A stretch of DNA of 64,000 nucleotides, from NCBI GenBank assembly GCA_958510875.1, contig OY294069.1:180155112-180219111 (forward strand), given 5' to 3'. Origin of the DNA: Endomychus coccineus (taxonomy: Eukaryota; Arthropoda; Insecta; Coleoptera; Endomychidae). Positions 44,191 through 56,125 of this stretch are shown in pieces; the stretch's first letter is position 1, and every line of letters begins with the position of its first letter. Below the pieces are notes generated by a model. It ran no database searches. It was not told the origin of the DNA and saw nothing but the letters and a program-made list of their open reading frames with translations. The translations under genes and the position numbers were made by a program.

Positions 44191-45934
44191 ATAAATTGGA
44201 CAATATTGTATAACCAATAAACGTGAGAATAGTACATGAAAATTATTACTACATCTTCGACCTTTATGCAAAACATGATAAAAAGAAAAGAATTGGATGA
44301 ATATAATAAAAAAAACGTAGGTACCATTCCATTTGAAAAAAATTACATTCGAAATCTTGAAATGTGTCACCGAGATATCAATTTGTGGCCAGCATCTTGT
44401 TGAGATTTTCGTCCCATTTACAAATACATAGGGTTTGTTTTTATTTTCTGTAAAAATACAGAAGATATAGGTGCGTGAATTCCAAATGGATTCAGCCGGT
44501 ATATGAAAACTCAAATACTTTTAGATACCGAAATTACCTTCGACAGATCTCAGAAAAATATCAATCGAATTTGTAGTATCTTTTGGATATTCTCCATAAG
44601 TGACCAGTATTTATTCGCTGTATTCATTTTGGTGTCTGAATTAATTAAGGTATTTTGAGTATGTATGAATAATCCTAGAATTCGAATTTTGGGTTGTCTT
44701 AATGATAAACAAGGGTATAAGTATTTATCAAAAATATCCTTTGCAGAATTAACTGCACATTAATAATTAACCGATGTTAAACGTATGTGAGTACATTCAG
44801 TGGGGAGCGAGTGTTAGTTGTATGCCATACTAAAGTAACTGGATATACGTTGACTTTGCGAAAGATTCACTTTCAGAGCGTTGAAAGTGAAGTGCAACAC
44901 CAGCTACGACTATGGAACAGTCGTTGAGTAATCAGCCCAAGCATGGAGCTTCATTAATTGCCTGGTTGCATCTATTTGCGAAGGCATCATCGGGTTCAGC
45001 AAATTGCTTTTATAGACAATACACATATTTTTCATCGTTCTTTTGATGTATCTGCATATGTTTTTTTTGATAACAAAAATCATTGCTAATAGTTTCTTTT
45101 TGACAGCGACTAAATCCCTGACATGGTGACAAAAAGGGATAAATGATGATGTAAAAGATAGATTTTAGTCTTAAGTCTTAAGGCAGATGTCCACCAGATA
45201 AACAAAACAGAAACTAGTGTTACTTGCAACAAAATCATTAGGAATCAACAGAAAACACAAACAATTCCGAAACAATTGCCTGCCCCGTCCCGGTTTTTTG
45301 CAACAGCAAACGTGTTTGATCTCCGAGTCCAAAAATCGAAAGAACAAGGAAAACTGTTTGCTGAGTAGAAATGTGGTGCAGTTGTTTCGTACACAAGGAA
45401 CAGAATCTCGAAATTATCACATAATTATGAAAAGAAGACCTCAATTTTCCATTCAGACCTATCTCGCCTGTTTTCAAATAAGCAATCACTTTCCAATAAC
45501 TTGTTTTTAGCGTGATATCGATAATGGAAAATTGTCTACAGAAAACAGATTGCTTGCAGCTGTTTCGCTTCCTCAAAATGAAGAATGAACGAAATGAAAA
45601 TGAATGAATGAAAAACAAAAACAAAACAGCAGCTGTGTTCTGTTGATCTGATCGAAACAGTGTTCCGATTGTGCTCAAAAAAATGTTTTCAACTCCAAAT
45701 TGTCCTTTTTTTTTTTTAAATAGAACTCTGCTGAAGTGAATTTGTCTGGAGTTTGGCCTTCAAGCTAGCAGAATCATCGCTAAATTTTTTTGTATGGATG
45801 CGATTAAACGGCAATAAATTAGCCATAAATGTTCTCTAATGAGTTGTCATTTGAAATGTGGTGTCCGCTGTATTTGGCCTATAAACTTGATAGATTTCAA
45901 TTTTCATACTTTCGAAATAGAAGTGATGAATTAT
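44191..45934. other. No gene seen; one perfect hairpin
   Basis: TTCACTTTCA-gagcgt-TGAAAGTGAA at 44866-44891 is a perfect 10-bp stem. 45180-45700 is rich in GAAAC/GTTTC words and carries an open minus frame (45238-45678, 146 codons) with no family signature; I do not call it a gene. Confidence 0.45.
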
Positions 45935-47724
45935 AAAAAAGTTCACCCTATGGATACACTATACCACTAAATCAGAAGCAATTCACTAAAAATACCGTTA
46001 AAATTATCAAGACCTTTCAGGTAGCAAGTAGCTATCATCAGAGTAAACTAAATTGGAAATCAAAATGTTCCTGCTTAAGTACTATTAGGGGTTAATAATA
46101 CAAACAATGGGTTACCCTCAGTTGCACATAAATCGGAATATGATAAACGGTTTTTTGTTTATACATTTCCAAGCCATTCTTTGTGCGAAATTAAAATTTT
46201 CCTTCCAGTTTGACCCATATAGCAGTTAGAATACGAGTCACAGTCGATTTTGTGAATCTCCGATAAGTCAAAGTCGGAAACTTTATGAAAGGTGTTGCCT
46301 TAACAGTTTTTAACTTGTTCTTACATCTAAAAACTGGTTGTATTGCAATCCTTGAAATAGTACAATAAAATTCAAAAGTTTCACTTAACATCTTATACTA
46401 ATTAATAAGCTCCATAATTTATTTTCTAAATTTGAAATACAACCTGTTTATAGATGTAAGAACAAGCTAATAAACCGTTTAGGCAACACCTTTGATAAAG
46501 TTTCCGATTTCGACAAATCCTAGATTTACAAAATCAATTGTGAGAAAAAGAATATCACGCTAAAATGTAAGATACTCTAAAGAAAGCTGGACATAGTTAA
46601 AATCCCTAAAGACCCCACAAAATCTTTCATAAAAGAAATAAAAGGAGAATTGGAACATGCAGACTAACTGGCAAATACATTATGGGAAAAAAGAAAACTG
46701 ATTTCAATGAAGGTACAACTACCAAAAAAGTACGGGCTAATAATAAGGAAGAAAAATCTGCTATACCAGTTGTCTATTATGTAAACGGTCCATCGGGGAA
46801 TTTCCATTGTCGGCATATCATTTCAAATACTATAGATCTCATAAATAAACCTTAAATCCTTTAAAAATAAATTCAAATTAGTATAATTCGATGTAAGCGA
46901 AATGTTCCCAAACGTATTCTTACCAAGAATAATTCTTCCGCACATATCATTGATGAATTTTGAAATCTCTTACAAATATGATTATCTCAAAATTATTTTC
47001 AATATGAGTAAAAGTCTTATAAGCAAAAATCAGGCCTCCCCATGGGTTTACCACTCAGCCCGCTATTAGCAGATATTTTATGAGTAATCTGGAAAAGTCT
47101 ATTGAAAACAACATCCTTTTCTGGTAACGTTATGTTGACGATATTTTAATAGGTTTCCAAGGTTCCAATAGACAGATAGTTCAGTTTTTATAATGTCTAA
47201 ATACCCACCATAACAATATAAAATTCACTGCTGAAATCGAGACCAAGAGTTCCATAAACTTTCTGGATTTGACAATTTCTAAACAAAATTCTGAACTTTC
47301 ATACAATATTTATAGAAAAGACATCTTCATTGATGCAACTATTCCAATGGAATCTTTCAGTCATATTAGTCATAAATTAGCAGCTTATAATTCAAAGACC
47401 CACCGAACCTTTTCTATCCCTCTATCAGAAAAAGATTTCAAGACAGAAATCAGTACAATTAAACAGATAGCTTTAAATAACAATATTCTTACTTCATTAA
47501 TCAAATCATTAGTCGTAAAGAACAAAAACAAATTTCGCAGTTATTATATGCGATAACAAAAATACCAGAAAAGAAATAGGCATATTTTAGTTATGTTGGC
47601 GAATTATCACACAGTATGAGTATGAATCTGAGTAAATTGCTATTTAAACCCAAACAAAAAACAGACAAATACAAAAAATCGGGTATTTACAGGATTGAAT
47701 GTGGTGAGTGCCCAATGGCCTAGG
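45935..47724 (+). mobile_element. Penelope-like element, 5' end, inverted GIY-YIG pair and reverse transcriptase
   Basis: Starts with the family's terminal sequence (45945-46070). 46190-46400 encodes GIY-YIG text on the minus strand and 46410-46535 on the plus strand, a head-to-head duplication like that at 36900. The reverse transcriptase reads GLPLSPLLADI near 47043, RYVDDILIGFQG near 47128-47165 (catalytic YVDD), SINFLDLTISKQNSEL and DIFIDATIPMESFSHISHKLAAYN. 47675-47722 starts the GIY-YIG domain (SGIYRIECGECP), cut at about 47725 by a LINE. Frameshifts near 47125 and 47195; not active. Confidence 0.88.
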
Positions 47725-48735
47725 TTTTTTTTTCGGAGGTGAAGAAAACTACTACTACTACTACTACTGTGAGAGTCACCTTTCCAGTTATACTCACTAA
47801 AAACTTCACCCCCTTCGTCATATCTGGCTATTGTCTCCGGTGACACTTGTATCTCGCCTTTGTTTTGTATCTTTACGATATTCACTCGAGTATTTTGTAC
47901 CTTGTACGAGTTTGTTCAAGTCCTTTACTGAGTGAGAACTGAATAATCCTGGTTCGCCGTTAGGCCTTCCAAAAATTGACTATCTTTTGCGGTCCAGTGC
48001 CTCGCATTTACACAGTATGTGTGTCACTACTTCTGTATCGTTACCGCAAAGTCTGCATGTCAGGTCGCCATTGTACAATCCTATTTTGTTTGGGTGTCCT
48101 TTTACTGGTGCATGTCCAGTCTTGAGCCCTATTACGACTCTTATCTTTTCCTTATTTAGTGCTAATAAATGTATCGTTCTTCTGTTACACGGGGTTTTGA
48201 TGTATTTCTTCCCATGTTCGTTTCTTGGAATTTTCCCCAGTATTCGTTGTGATTTTTCGTGATCCAGTCTTCTACAGACCTTCGTGCTATATGTTTTGGT
48301 AGCCCCGTGGTCTTTTCGGGATCTGGAGCGTTCTCCGACTCTCATCTTACAAGTTCGTCGGCTTTTTCATTGCCTGTCGTTCCCTGATGTCCCGGCCCCC
48401 AGATCAGCCTAACGCGGTTTCGGTCTGCCAGCATTTCAAGTTATTCTTTGCATGTCCATACCAGACGGAATGTCACTTCCTGACGTCTCGTTGCCTTAAG
48501 TGCAGCCTGACTGTCTGTCAATATGTGGATCTTCGATGGCTCTCCGATTGTTTTCCACCACGCATTGGAGGATTGCATATAATATACGTCTCTGCTTATA
48601 AGACAGAGGTGTGTTCATCCAATGGATATCTTGAGTATACTCTTGCACCTGCACCTTTTTCAGTCTTAGACTCGTCTGTATACCAAATCAGGCTATGTTG
48701 GACAGACGGGTCGCAATTTTGAATCACAGCAGTCC
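47725..48735 (-). mobile_element. LINE 3' part (RNase H) inserted in the Penelope element, ending in (TAG)n
   Basis: Minus-strand order: IWYTDESKTEKGAGARVYS near 48690-48630 (RNase H first Asp), HILTDSQAALKA near 48530-48500, VRLIWGPGHQGTTGNEKADE near 48425-48365, then a frame with NRRTIHLLALNKEKIRVVIGLKTGHAPVKGH and CRLCGNDTEVVTHILCKCEAL, the Cys-His motif at the end of I/R1-type LINEs. The 3' end carries seven TAG repeats (47744-47768 region) as tail. It splits the host element between 47724 and about 48790. Confidence 0.88.
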
Positions 48736-48789
48736 TCGAACGTATTAATATTTCAAATTATAAAATAACAGTAGATAATCTTAAAATCT

Positions 48790-48965
48790 TTCATACTTGG
48801 GAATGAGACAAAAAATTGTTTCATTTCATTTTATTAGTACTTAAACAGACACATGCAATTTCTAATTTAGTTTATTCTGATGATGGCTACTTAGTAGCCA
48901 TCATTAAGAGTATCTTTAGTGAATAAGGATGATTATATCTTATTTAGTGAAGTAGAAGTGAGTTG
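48790..48965 (+). mobile_element. Penelope 3' terminal repeat
   Basis: 'tagtacttaaacagacacatg', 'aatttagtttattctgatgatgg' and 'agtatctttagtgaa' are the inverse of 45990-46070, closing the element that starts at 45935. Confidence 0.75.
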
Positions 48966-50199
48966 ACTGCGTCGAAACAGACAAATCATCGTCTCTCCAA
49001 CATCCACATTTCTTACTTTCGTGCAAAATTATGTTTAAGGATATTGAATGAAGTTATTGACACATTGTAAACTTTGTTAAGCTAACACGCGTCATTTTTT
49101 TCATTAAGTGTGACGTATTATTCTATCAAAGACTTATAGTATGACAGTATCAGAATAATATACCCACCCATCCGTCCGTACATGAAACTATAAGGTACAT
49201 AAGCTCCTTCTACTATCCAAGAATAAACATTACGTCATCATCATCATGAACGTAATTCCCATATTTCGGAGAGCGTCATATTTTGAAATGTCATTACGTT
49301 TAATAAGGTACATTAACACAGCTCATCAATCTGTAAAACGGAACAGAATAAACTATTGTTTTTCATGTTTCACTCCAACACAATCATAAACAAATACGAA
49401 CATCAATAACAATTTGGATCAATTTAGCTAACTGCCTATTCTTAACGAGTCATTATAAACTTATAATTTGTTTAGAAAAAAAAGATTAAGCTCAATTATA
49501 TTTTCAACTGATAAACCGATTTCATGTTTCCCACCAATATTGTATAGTTTAATAGAATATTTAGTCTATTGAACTTTAAAACCGTATAGTTTCTCGTTTG
49601 TTCCTTTGAGAAGCCAAAAGCCAAGAAGCATGTTTGTTCTATACTCGTATTTTGACGAGAGGTGGTGGCGGCTCGGGGGTTCAAGAACCCCCATCATCGA
49701 AAATGTATTGGAACATAATTTTATCAGAATAGATGAGGTCAACTAAATCGAGATTTTTCCATACACCCCTATCGAAATTGTGCAAAAAACCAGAAAGTTG
49801 GAATAATTGCTGAAATTTGTTTAACAGGATTTCAGCAGAAAGCTGATACAAACTTTAAGTATAATAATGCCTATACAACATGATTTTATTAGGGTCACTG
49901 TGCTATGGGATAAACAGAGCTCATGTTCTCGATACTCTGTACCGTGGATAATCATGATCTAACGTTAAAACTAATCTTAGATTCGAATTTCGCAGCATCT
50001 AAAACGTAGAAAGAAAGTTTCATTAGAATCCATGAAGTCGACCATACTTTACCACTTAAATTTCTATGAAATTGGGAAAATTTGATTTCTTATGCGACGT
50101 TTTTCACCAGTGAAAATTACTACAAAAAAACAGTAATCAACTTTATATAATAATTTTATGTGGCAAAAATAAAACAAAAAACTATATAAAAAATTAATT
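48966..50199. other. No gene seen; one dispersed-repeat relative
   Basis: 49860-50010 ('acatgattttatta', 'taacgttaaaactaat.ttagattcgaattt') resembles 4845-4945. 49655-49690 holds a short palindromic 'gggggttcaagaaccccc'. Confidence 0.45.
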
Positions 50200-51435
50200 T
50201 TCCGCCATGAATCGTAGGGAACCAAATCTGGAGAATATGGTGGATGACGAATCAATTCGTAGCGTAATTCATACAATTTTGGTGGAAGAGCACTTTTTTC
50301 TTTGCCAAATGCCACCGCTTTCGATTCAAATTGGCGTCAAATCGATCCAACAGCTCTGCGTAATATACGCCGGTGATCTTTTTGCCCTTTTCAAGGTAAT
50401 CGATAGCGTGTCCATCCCAAAAAACTGTCGACATCACTTTGTTGGCCGATAAGCCCACTTGACCTTTTTCGGCTGCGATTCGCCAGTACAAGTCCACTGT
50501 TTCGAGTGTTCTTTGGTTTCTGATGTGTTGTGATGGATCCATGTTTTCGTAGCGTAATTCATACAATTTTGGTGGGAGAGCACTTTTTTCTTTGCCAAAT
50601 GCCACCGCTTTCGATTCAAATCGGCGTCAAATCGGTCCAACAGCTCTGCATAATATACGCCGGTGATCGTTTTGCCCTTTTACAGGTAATCGATAGCGTG
50701 TCCATCCTGTCGACATCACTTTGTTGGCCGATAAACCCACTTGACATTTTTCAGCTGCGATTCGCCAGTACAAGTCCACTGTTTCGAGTGTTCTTTGGTC
50801 TCTGATGTGTTGTGATGGATCCATGTTTCGTCTACGGTTACGAAACGGAGCAAGAAGTTCTTTTTATCGTGCTTGAATAACGCCAATCGCTCCTTTGAAG
50901 CTGTCACACGCTCGCGCTTGTTGTCAACAGAGAGGAAATGCGACTTCTGGCAGGTAGCTTTCTCATATTCAAAAATGTATGCAAAATGTTCCGTACCCGT
51001 TCGGTGAGATACCCATAACCTCAGCAATCTCGTACACTTTAACTCGCCGATTGTCCAATAGCAATTGGACGACCAGAACGTTCGGCGTCCTTTGTCGTCA
51101 TACTGCCACAACGAAAATCAGTAAGCAAGCCACTTGTGAACGTTCCAATCGATGGTGAAGAGTCCCCATAATTTTCAACAAGCGATGCTTTGGTTTGCGG
51201 TAATGTTTTTTTCAAGAAGGAATAATGCTTGATCAAGACGAGAAATTCACTTTTTCCAATATGTTCACGAAAATCTTCAAGGTTGCTTGCTTTCGAAGGG
51301 TGTCAAAACAGAACTGATTGACATATCAGTCTGAAAATTTGTTCTAGTTAAAGATGATACATCACAAATCTTACTGGGGATTTTTGATTGTGGCGCCATC
51401 TGTTCTATTTTAAGGGACTTTTCACCATGCCTTCG
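50200..51435 (-). mobile_element. Mariner element with internal tandem duplication, 3' end lost
   Basis: The outer 5' end (51435, followed by TA) reads 'cgaaggcatggtgaaaagt' on the minus strand, close to the mariner at 40159. The transposase runs leftwards: the initiator ATG has become ATT (near 51256), SFLKKTLPQTKASLVENYGDSSPS, VDNKRERVTASKERLALFKHDKKNFLLRFVTVDETWIHH (first catalytic Asp region), then GLSANKVMSTVFWDGH (second), and RHPPYSPDLVPYDSW (third). A 290-bp block covering most of the second region is present twice. No 3' inverted repeat found near 50100-50200. Confidence 0.9.
50259..50838 (-). repeat. 290-bp tandem duplication inside the mariner transposase
   Basis: 'cgtagcgtaattcatac' starts at 50259 and again at 50549, with colinear similarity over about 290 bp. 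The second copy has a short deletion after 'gcgtgtccatcc' (near 50708) that removes FWDGH codons. Confidence 0.85.
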
Positions 51436-51437
51436 TA

Positions 51438-52380
51438 TAAGTACTTACTTACCATTTGGATATTGGAGAATAGATATTCACGATGTCCACGAAAGTGTAA
51501 TGCTTGTTTCCCAAGTAGTGTGTCACGAATAGGTAACTGCATAAACGCCTGTTGTGTTGCACCTTTTCATTAATTTTTTAAAGAAACAGTCTATTTTCTG
51601 CTGAAGCGTCCTGAATAGCTCTAATATTTGACTTTAACCGCTTAAAACCTAAAGCACATTGTAAAAACAATATATAAGAAGATGTAGATTTATTTGTTCT
51701 GAATATCAAGTGTGAAGAACACGTCAATACATTATGGAAGATAATGTAAAGAATAAATAAATTAAATTATTGCTAATATATTGTACATAAGGATATGACA
51801 ATACGATAGAATACGCGTGGGTAATATTAGGTATTAAGATACTATTAAAGGAATCAATGCTAAAAAAAGCTTGGTTTGTACGATCTCATAGGCACTGATA
51901 ACTAGTTTACAACTAACTATAGAACTATGAAATATCGGCAGGTTAGGTTATAATATGGTCATTGTGGTATTCTTCTATTGAATAGTATGTCTTTCTGATT
52001 GATAATAATAATATAAAAATACCACGCAGTCTCGCCCATCCCCGTCTTCCTCACTCTTCTCATTCTCCCTAGCATTGAATCATTCCTTACCGCTGGTTCA
52101 CCTCGATGAGTACAGTTGTTGTGAGAGCCACACTATAAGTCTACGCGGCGTTACCTTGGCAACCAACTGAACACGTGCATTAAAACACTGTTGTGTGAAA
52201 ATTGATTCTCTCCCTGGCGTCCACCGCAAAGACGCGAGAATATGACTCACTTTGTTACTTAGCTGACTGGTATCATTATTGGAACGTTCCCATATGAAAA
52301 TGATTGGAAAATGTGAAAATATATAATAATTTAAATGCTACTACATTACAAGTTTGAAGTATTAAGTAGCCTGCTCTGGA
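51438..52380. other. No gene seen
   Basis: AT-rich except 52020-52230, which is of more ordinary composition ('cgcagtctcgcccatccccg', later 'ctacgcggcgttaccttggc'); nothing recognised in it. Confidence 0.45.
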
Positions 52381-52434
52381 GATGCCACCTGTAATGGTTG
52401 GCGAAACGTCGGCATCAAGTCGTGCTATTGTGAA
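52381..52434. repeat. Conserved short block shared with 15957-16010
   Basis: Same orientation and nearly the same bases as the first copy ('atggttggcgaaacgtcggc' exact). Confidence 0.6.
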
Positions 52435-52829
52435 GCTAAAAGAGTTGTAAAATACATCACAAACGAACACTACAGTGTATTATCTAATGTAGTGTTCATT
52501 TGTAATATAATGGATTCCCAACAAGTCAATACTAGTTCATTAGTGGAATTGTATACTACACGTTACCAATTAGGATAAACATTCAAAGAGTCAATGACAT
52601 GAGCAGTTGTGGGTTCAGATCCCTGGGCGTTCGAGAACCTATAAAATATAATTTCTTGATTAAAAAATTCCAAATTAGATTTTGAAGGGTTCCTCGAAAT
52701 TTCACCATCTCAACTTTTTTTGAACGGATAATATGAAAAAGAGATAAATGTAATCTCAGTAAGTATACAAAACTAAAGGTGAATCACTTGCTTCATCTGG
52801 CGACGCGCCACTGATCAGGAAAATAAAGA

Positions 52830-53335
52830 TTATAATCATTATTATTATTATTATCAAAGTCAAACCTATACCTATAATGTTCGAAGAAGATCGTGTTAGC
52901 CAGCGATGAAATGTTGGGAAAGGAGCTAGGCATCGGAATTTTCCTTGAAAGTTTGAAGGTTATAGGCATCAGGAGAGACCTCACTAGGCAAAGAGCTCTA
53001 CAACTTTCCCGTTCGATAATAGACCGCCTACCTGATGGAATCTAACGTGGTGGAATAACAGCGAGGATGATCGACCACCTTCCTAAGATGTTCTAGAAAG
53101 GTCAATGAATTCATTGAACAGTACTCCAGGACAAGCCGCATCTGTGCTTTGAAGTTTATGAGAAGCTGCTGGAATGTATAGGAGCACTTGGCACGGATCA
53201 TAAGACTAAGTTTTTCTGAAGTGGTTTTGGCAATGGATCCACGATCGTCACATGAGAGGGTGCTGTGGGTGTTGGAACCGGACAAGAATGACTTCATCAT
53301 ATTAGGGATTGTGGGATTCATCTTTCCTGAAAAAT
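52830..53335 (-). pseudogene. Jockey-like LINE, C-terminal end and 3' UTR
   Basis: Minus-strand text from 53321: TIPNMMKSFLSG, DDRGSIAKTTSEKLSLMIRA, LLINFKAQMRLVLEYCSM, HLRKVVDHPR, then in a shifted frame GKL-SSLPSEVSPDAYNLQTFK near 53020-52950, the conserved end of this ORF2. The 3' UTR (52935-52840) matches 61060-61165 and 28190-28270. The 3' tail is (ATT/AAT)n at 52839-52856. Confidence 0.85.
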
Positions 53336-53514
53336 ACTAGATTATCATATCCGATTATCAGTCAACATGTGCGGACATTGTTTTTGGACGTTTCTTTCAA
53401 ACCAATTCAATTCGATGTAATGTGGTTCAAGCTTGATAATCATAAATTGACCTAAGTCTCTGTTCCAGATTAGATTAAATGCTAACTCAGCACAGTAAAA
53501 TAAAAGTTATTATC

Positions 53515-53670
53515 TGTATAAACGGGGTTGCCAGATGTGAACTGAGTCCTTAGTTGCAACCCATTTCCTTTTATTTATTTAAAAGTCTTTTAATGCTTCT
53601 ATTTGAAATTTCCCTAACAATATGTAATTTAAATTAAGCTCATTGAGACAATACCAAATTATTTAAAAAA
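53515..53670. repeat. Dispersed repeat, copy 2 of 2
   Basis: Partner of 4670-4820; contains an extra about 20 bases ('ccttttatttatttaaaag') relative to that copy. Confidence 0.65.
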
Positions 53671-53923
53671 AAATTCTCAAGAAACGGGAGCTGATTCAAC
53701 CTTAGACAGAAGCAGACTATTTTTCCCATATCTGAATTATCTCCAAGAGAATTTATTAGTGGAAAGCTTCCAGGGACTGGGTTTCACAAACCATCTTGGT
53801 TTGAAAAACCTAGTCCCTGAAAGCCTCCCGCTAACTAACTATTTTGAAGATGAATCAGATATGGAGAAAATAGTCTCATGAATTGAAGCACCAAACTTGA
53901 ATCGAAATATGTTTTCAATACCG

Positions 53924-54715
53924 CTATACGGAATGGAACGGCATTTCATCTAGCACTTGTGGGTTGTTTTCGCACCAATAACGGCAATTTTGTCTATTAA
54001 CAAAGTCATTGATCCAAAAATGCGCCTCGTCTGAGAAGAAGATTTTCTTTCCCAAATCAGGATCATCTTCCAAATGCTCAAGGGCCCAATCAGCAAACGC
54101 CCAACCCAATCATGATCGTTTGGCTTCAGGTCTTGAGTCAATACTACTTTGTAAGGATGTAAGCTTAAATCCTCAAGCAAAATTCGTCTGAGAAAGCTCC
54201 AGTTGCGATCATTGTGAAATCGACAAATTTGGCTCATCGGCAACACTGACAGCACTTGCATGCTGCGATGTTCTCCTCACTTCGCACATTTCGTTGTCTT
54301 CTTTGTGAATTTTTGTCTTGTAAGGTTAACTTACGTTCAAACTTCTACAGTGTGGGCAAAGTACCGATAACGGTGACCCAATTCTCGAGTGAATGAACGT
54401 TGATTACCCAAAACTGAGGTCGAATGGGAAATATTTTTTCATTATTCGCAAGCGGTCGAGAGGCGTCAAACGCTGTATCATGAGTTTCATGAGTTTCGCA
54501 CATTTCGTTGTCTTCTTGGTGAATTTTTGTCTTGTAAGGTTAACTTACGTTCAAACTTCTACAGTGTGGGCAAAGTACCGATAACGGTGACCCAATTCTC
54601 GAGTGAATAAACGTTGATTACCCAAAACTGAGGTAGAATGGGAAATATTTTTTCATTATTTGCAAGCGGTCGAGAGGCGTCAAACGCTGTATCATGAAAC
54701 TGCACAAGTAAAGAA
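53924..54715 (-). pseudogene. Tc1/mariner-superfamily transposase relic with duplicated N-terminal part
   Basis: Minus-strand text: RILLEDLSLHPYKVVLTQDL and KPNDHDW (end of the DNA-binding region), then in the next frame FADWALEHLEDDPDLGKKIFFSDEAHFWINDFVNRQNCRYW and NNPQVLDEMPFHS, the first half of a DDE_3 catalytic domain with FSDEAHF (first catalytic Asp). The second and third acidic residues are beyond a truncation at about 53924. A 214-bp block encoding the N-terminal region (54283-54496) is repeated at 54497-54710. Confidence 0.85.
54283..54710 (-). repeat. 214-bp tandem duplication in the Tc1/mariner relic
   Basis: 'cgcacatttcgttgtcttct' starts at 54283 and 54497; the copies differ at few positions over 214 bp. 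Confidence 0.88.
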
Positions 54716-55689
54716 ATATATGCCAGAAGCCGAGAAATCTTTATTGAACTATCACCCCTATTTTAAGTGCATAGCTCTTCTTCCAGCGAACCCTAATCAT
54801 TCAAGAATCATGCAATATTGCTGAATTTCTAAATCGATCTTTCTCTCACTTTTATACTGGACGTTGGCTTCTGACGATCTTCGGCTTTAGCTTTGCTTAC
54901 AAGTTGGCTTAAGAATTTTGGCAACAAAAAAAAACTATAATAACTGTAATAAAATTCTACCAACTGTTGATAATAACACCACAAAGCGACCTCTTGAAAT
55001 TGATGATCTGTGTATTATATCATGATTGCAATAATTAAATAGTAAGATGTATCAAAACCCAAACAAGTTATTTCGCATATTTGAATAAATTATTATTAAG
55101 AAATCGATGATGGAAGCCGTTATTTTGTGATAAGTGTTTTATTATATCAAATTATTATTATATTTGCATATTTTGCTGAATATTCTGCCATCAAGTCAAT
55201 TAATTGTCTAATTCAGTACCGTTATTATAATAGAAAAATTCATGTTTGGAATGAATTTTTTCAGGTTAAAAACAAAATCAAATGCAACATCACAATAACT
55301 TATTATATATAAATTCTTGGGAAATAGGTGACCTATTCCCGAGAATTTATATATAATTCATATCTGGGTCAAGCATCATTATTATTCATCACAATAACGA
55401 ATAAATCAATTAAATCTTCTAGACTATTGCGTTGCCATGTGTGATTTTATGAAGTAACTTGAACCATTTGTTTCATATCTTTGACTAGAAGACGATACTC
55501 TTCTCCTAGGAGCATTTAATCAAAATATGAATGGATATATTTTTAATTATTTTATCCATCAGTGAACATACTTATGTCAACAGGACTGTGGAAGGCATAA
55601 GGTAGACGCACCTCATTACCCATTAGGGGAAACCATGAGCTATTTATTCAATGAGAATAGATGGGATCTCACCACGATATAAGCATACA
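54716..55689. other. No gene seen; one near-perfect palindrome
   Basis: 55302-55357 is listed separately. Otherwise AT-rich. Confidence 0.45.
55302..55357. repeat. Head-to-head Penelope tail ends forming a palindrome
   Basis: Arms of 27-28 bp ('attatatataaattcttggg' onward, and its inverse) meet with a one-base centre. Each arm is the terminal sequence seen at the Penelope ends 29215-29240 and 40140-40157 ('gacctatt.cccgagaattt.atatataat'). Confidence 0.75.
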
Positions 55690-56125
55690 CTTCAATTAAC
55701 CCTACCTACCAATGAAGGAATCTGGTTCTCTGATAGTGTCAATTGGGAAATCTTTCAATTGGTAGATACTTCACTTCCAGTTCATTCCCTTCTTCAAGCA
55801 AAGATGATGGCACACTGGTTACTACATCACAAGAAAGAGCCAATCTTTTTGCTGGAATGTTTGCAGCAAATTCAATTTTGGATCCACAAGGGAAGGACCC
55901 TCCTAATATTGCTGCAATCGGTATCCAGATGCCTGAAATTGTCTTTCGACAGCGCACAATTATTCTGCTTAAACTCAATACCAAAAAGTTCATAGGGCTA
56001 GACGGAACTCCACTTGTGGTTCCCAAGGAATGTGCGTCTGAATCAACACCAGTTTCCTGCAGGTTCTGCTCAACATCGAGCTCATAAAATACATAGAAAG
56101 GTCCAAAATCGTGAATGACCGGCAA
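55690..56125 (+). pseudogene. Jockey-like LINE, left half of a split copy
   Basis: Reads TSSSFPSSSKDDGTLVTTSQ, ERANLFAGMFAANSILDPQG, GLDGTPLVVPKECASES and, after shifts, IKYIERSKIVNDRQY, the segment up to the reverse-transcriptase 'QYGFR' block. It stops there and resumes at about 57740. Confidence 0.85.

Noticed and set aside
45238..45678. 146-codon open frame on the minus strand
   Set aside because: No recognisable domain, biased low-complexity residues (F, S, Q, T), and the DNA is repetitive in GAAAC/GTTTC words. Most likely chance in a repeat.
52600..52645. B-box-like GGTTCAGATCCC suggesting another tRNA or SINE
   Set aside because: No A box at the right distance, no fold, and no similarity to the two SINE copies.
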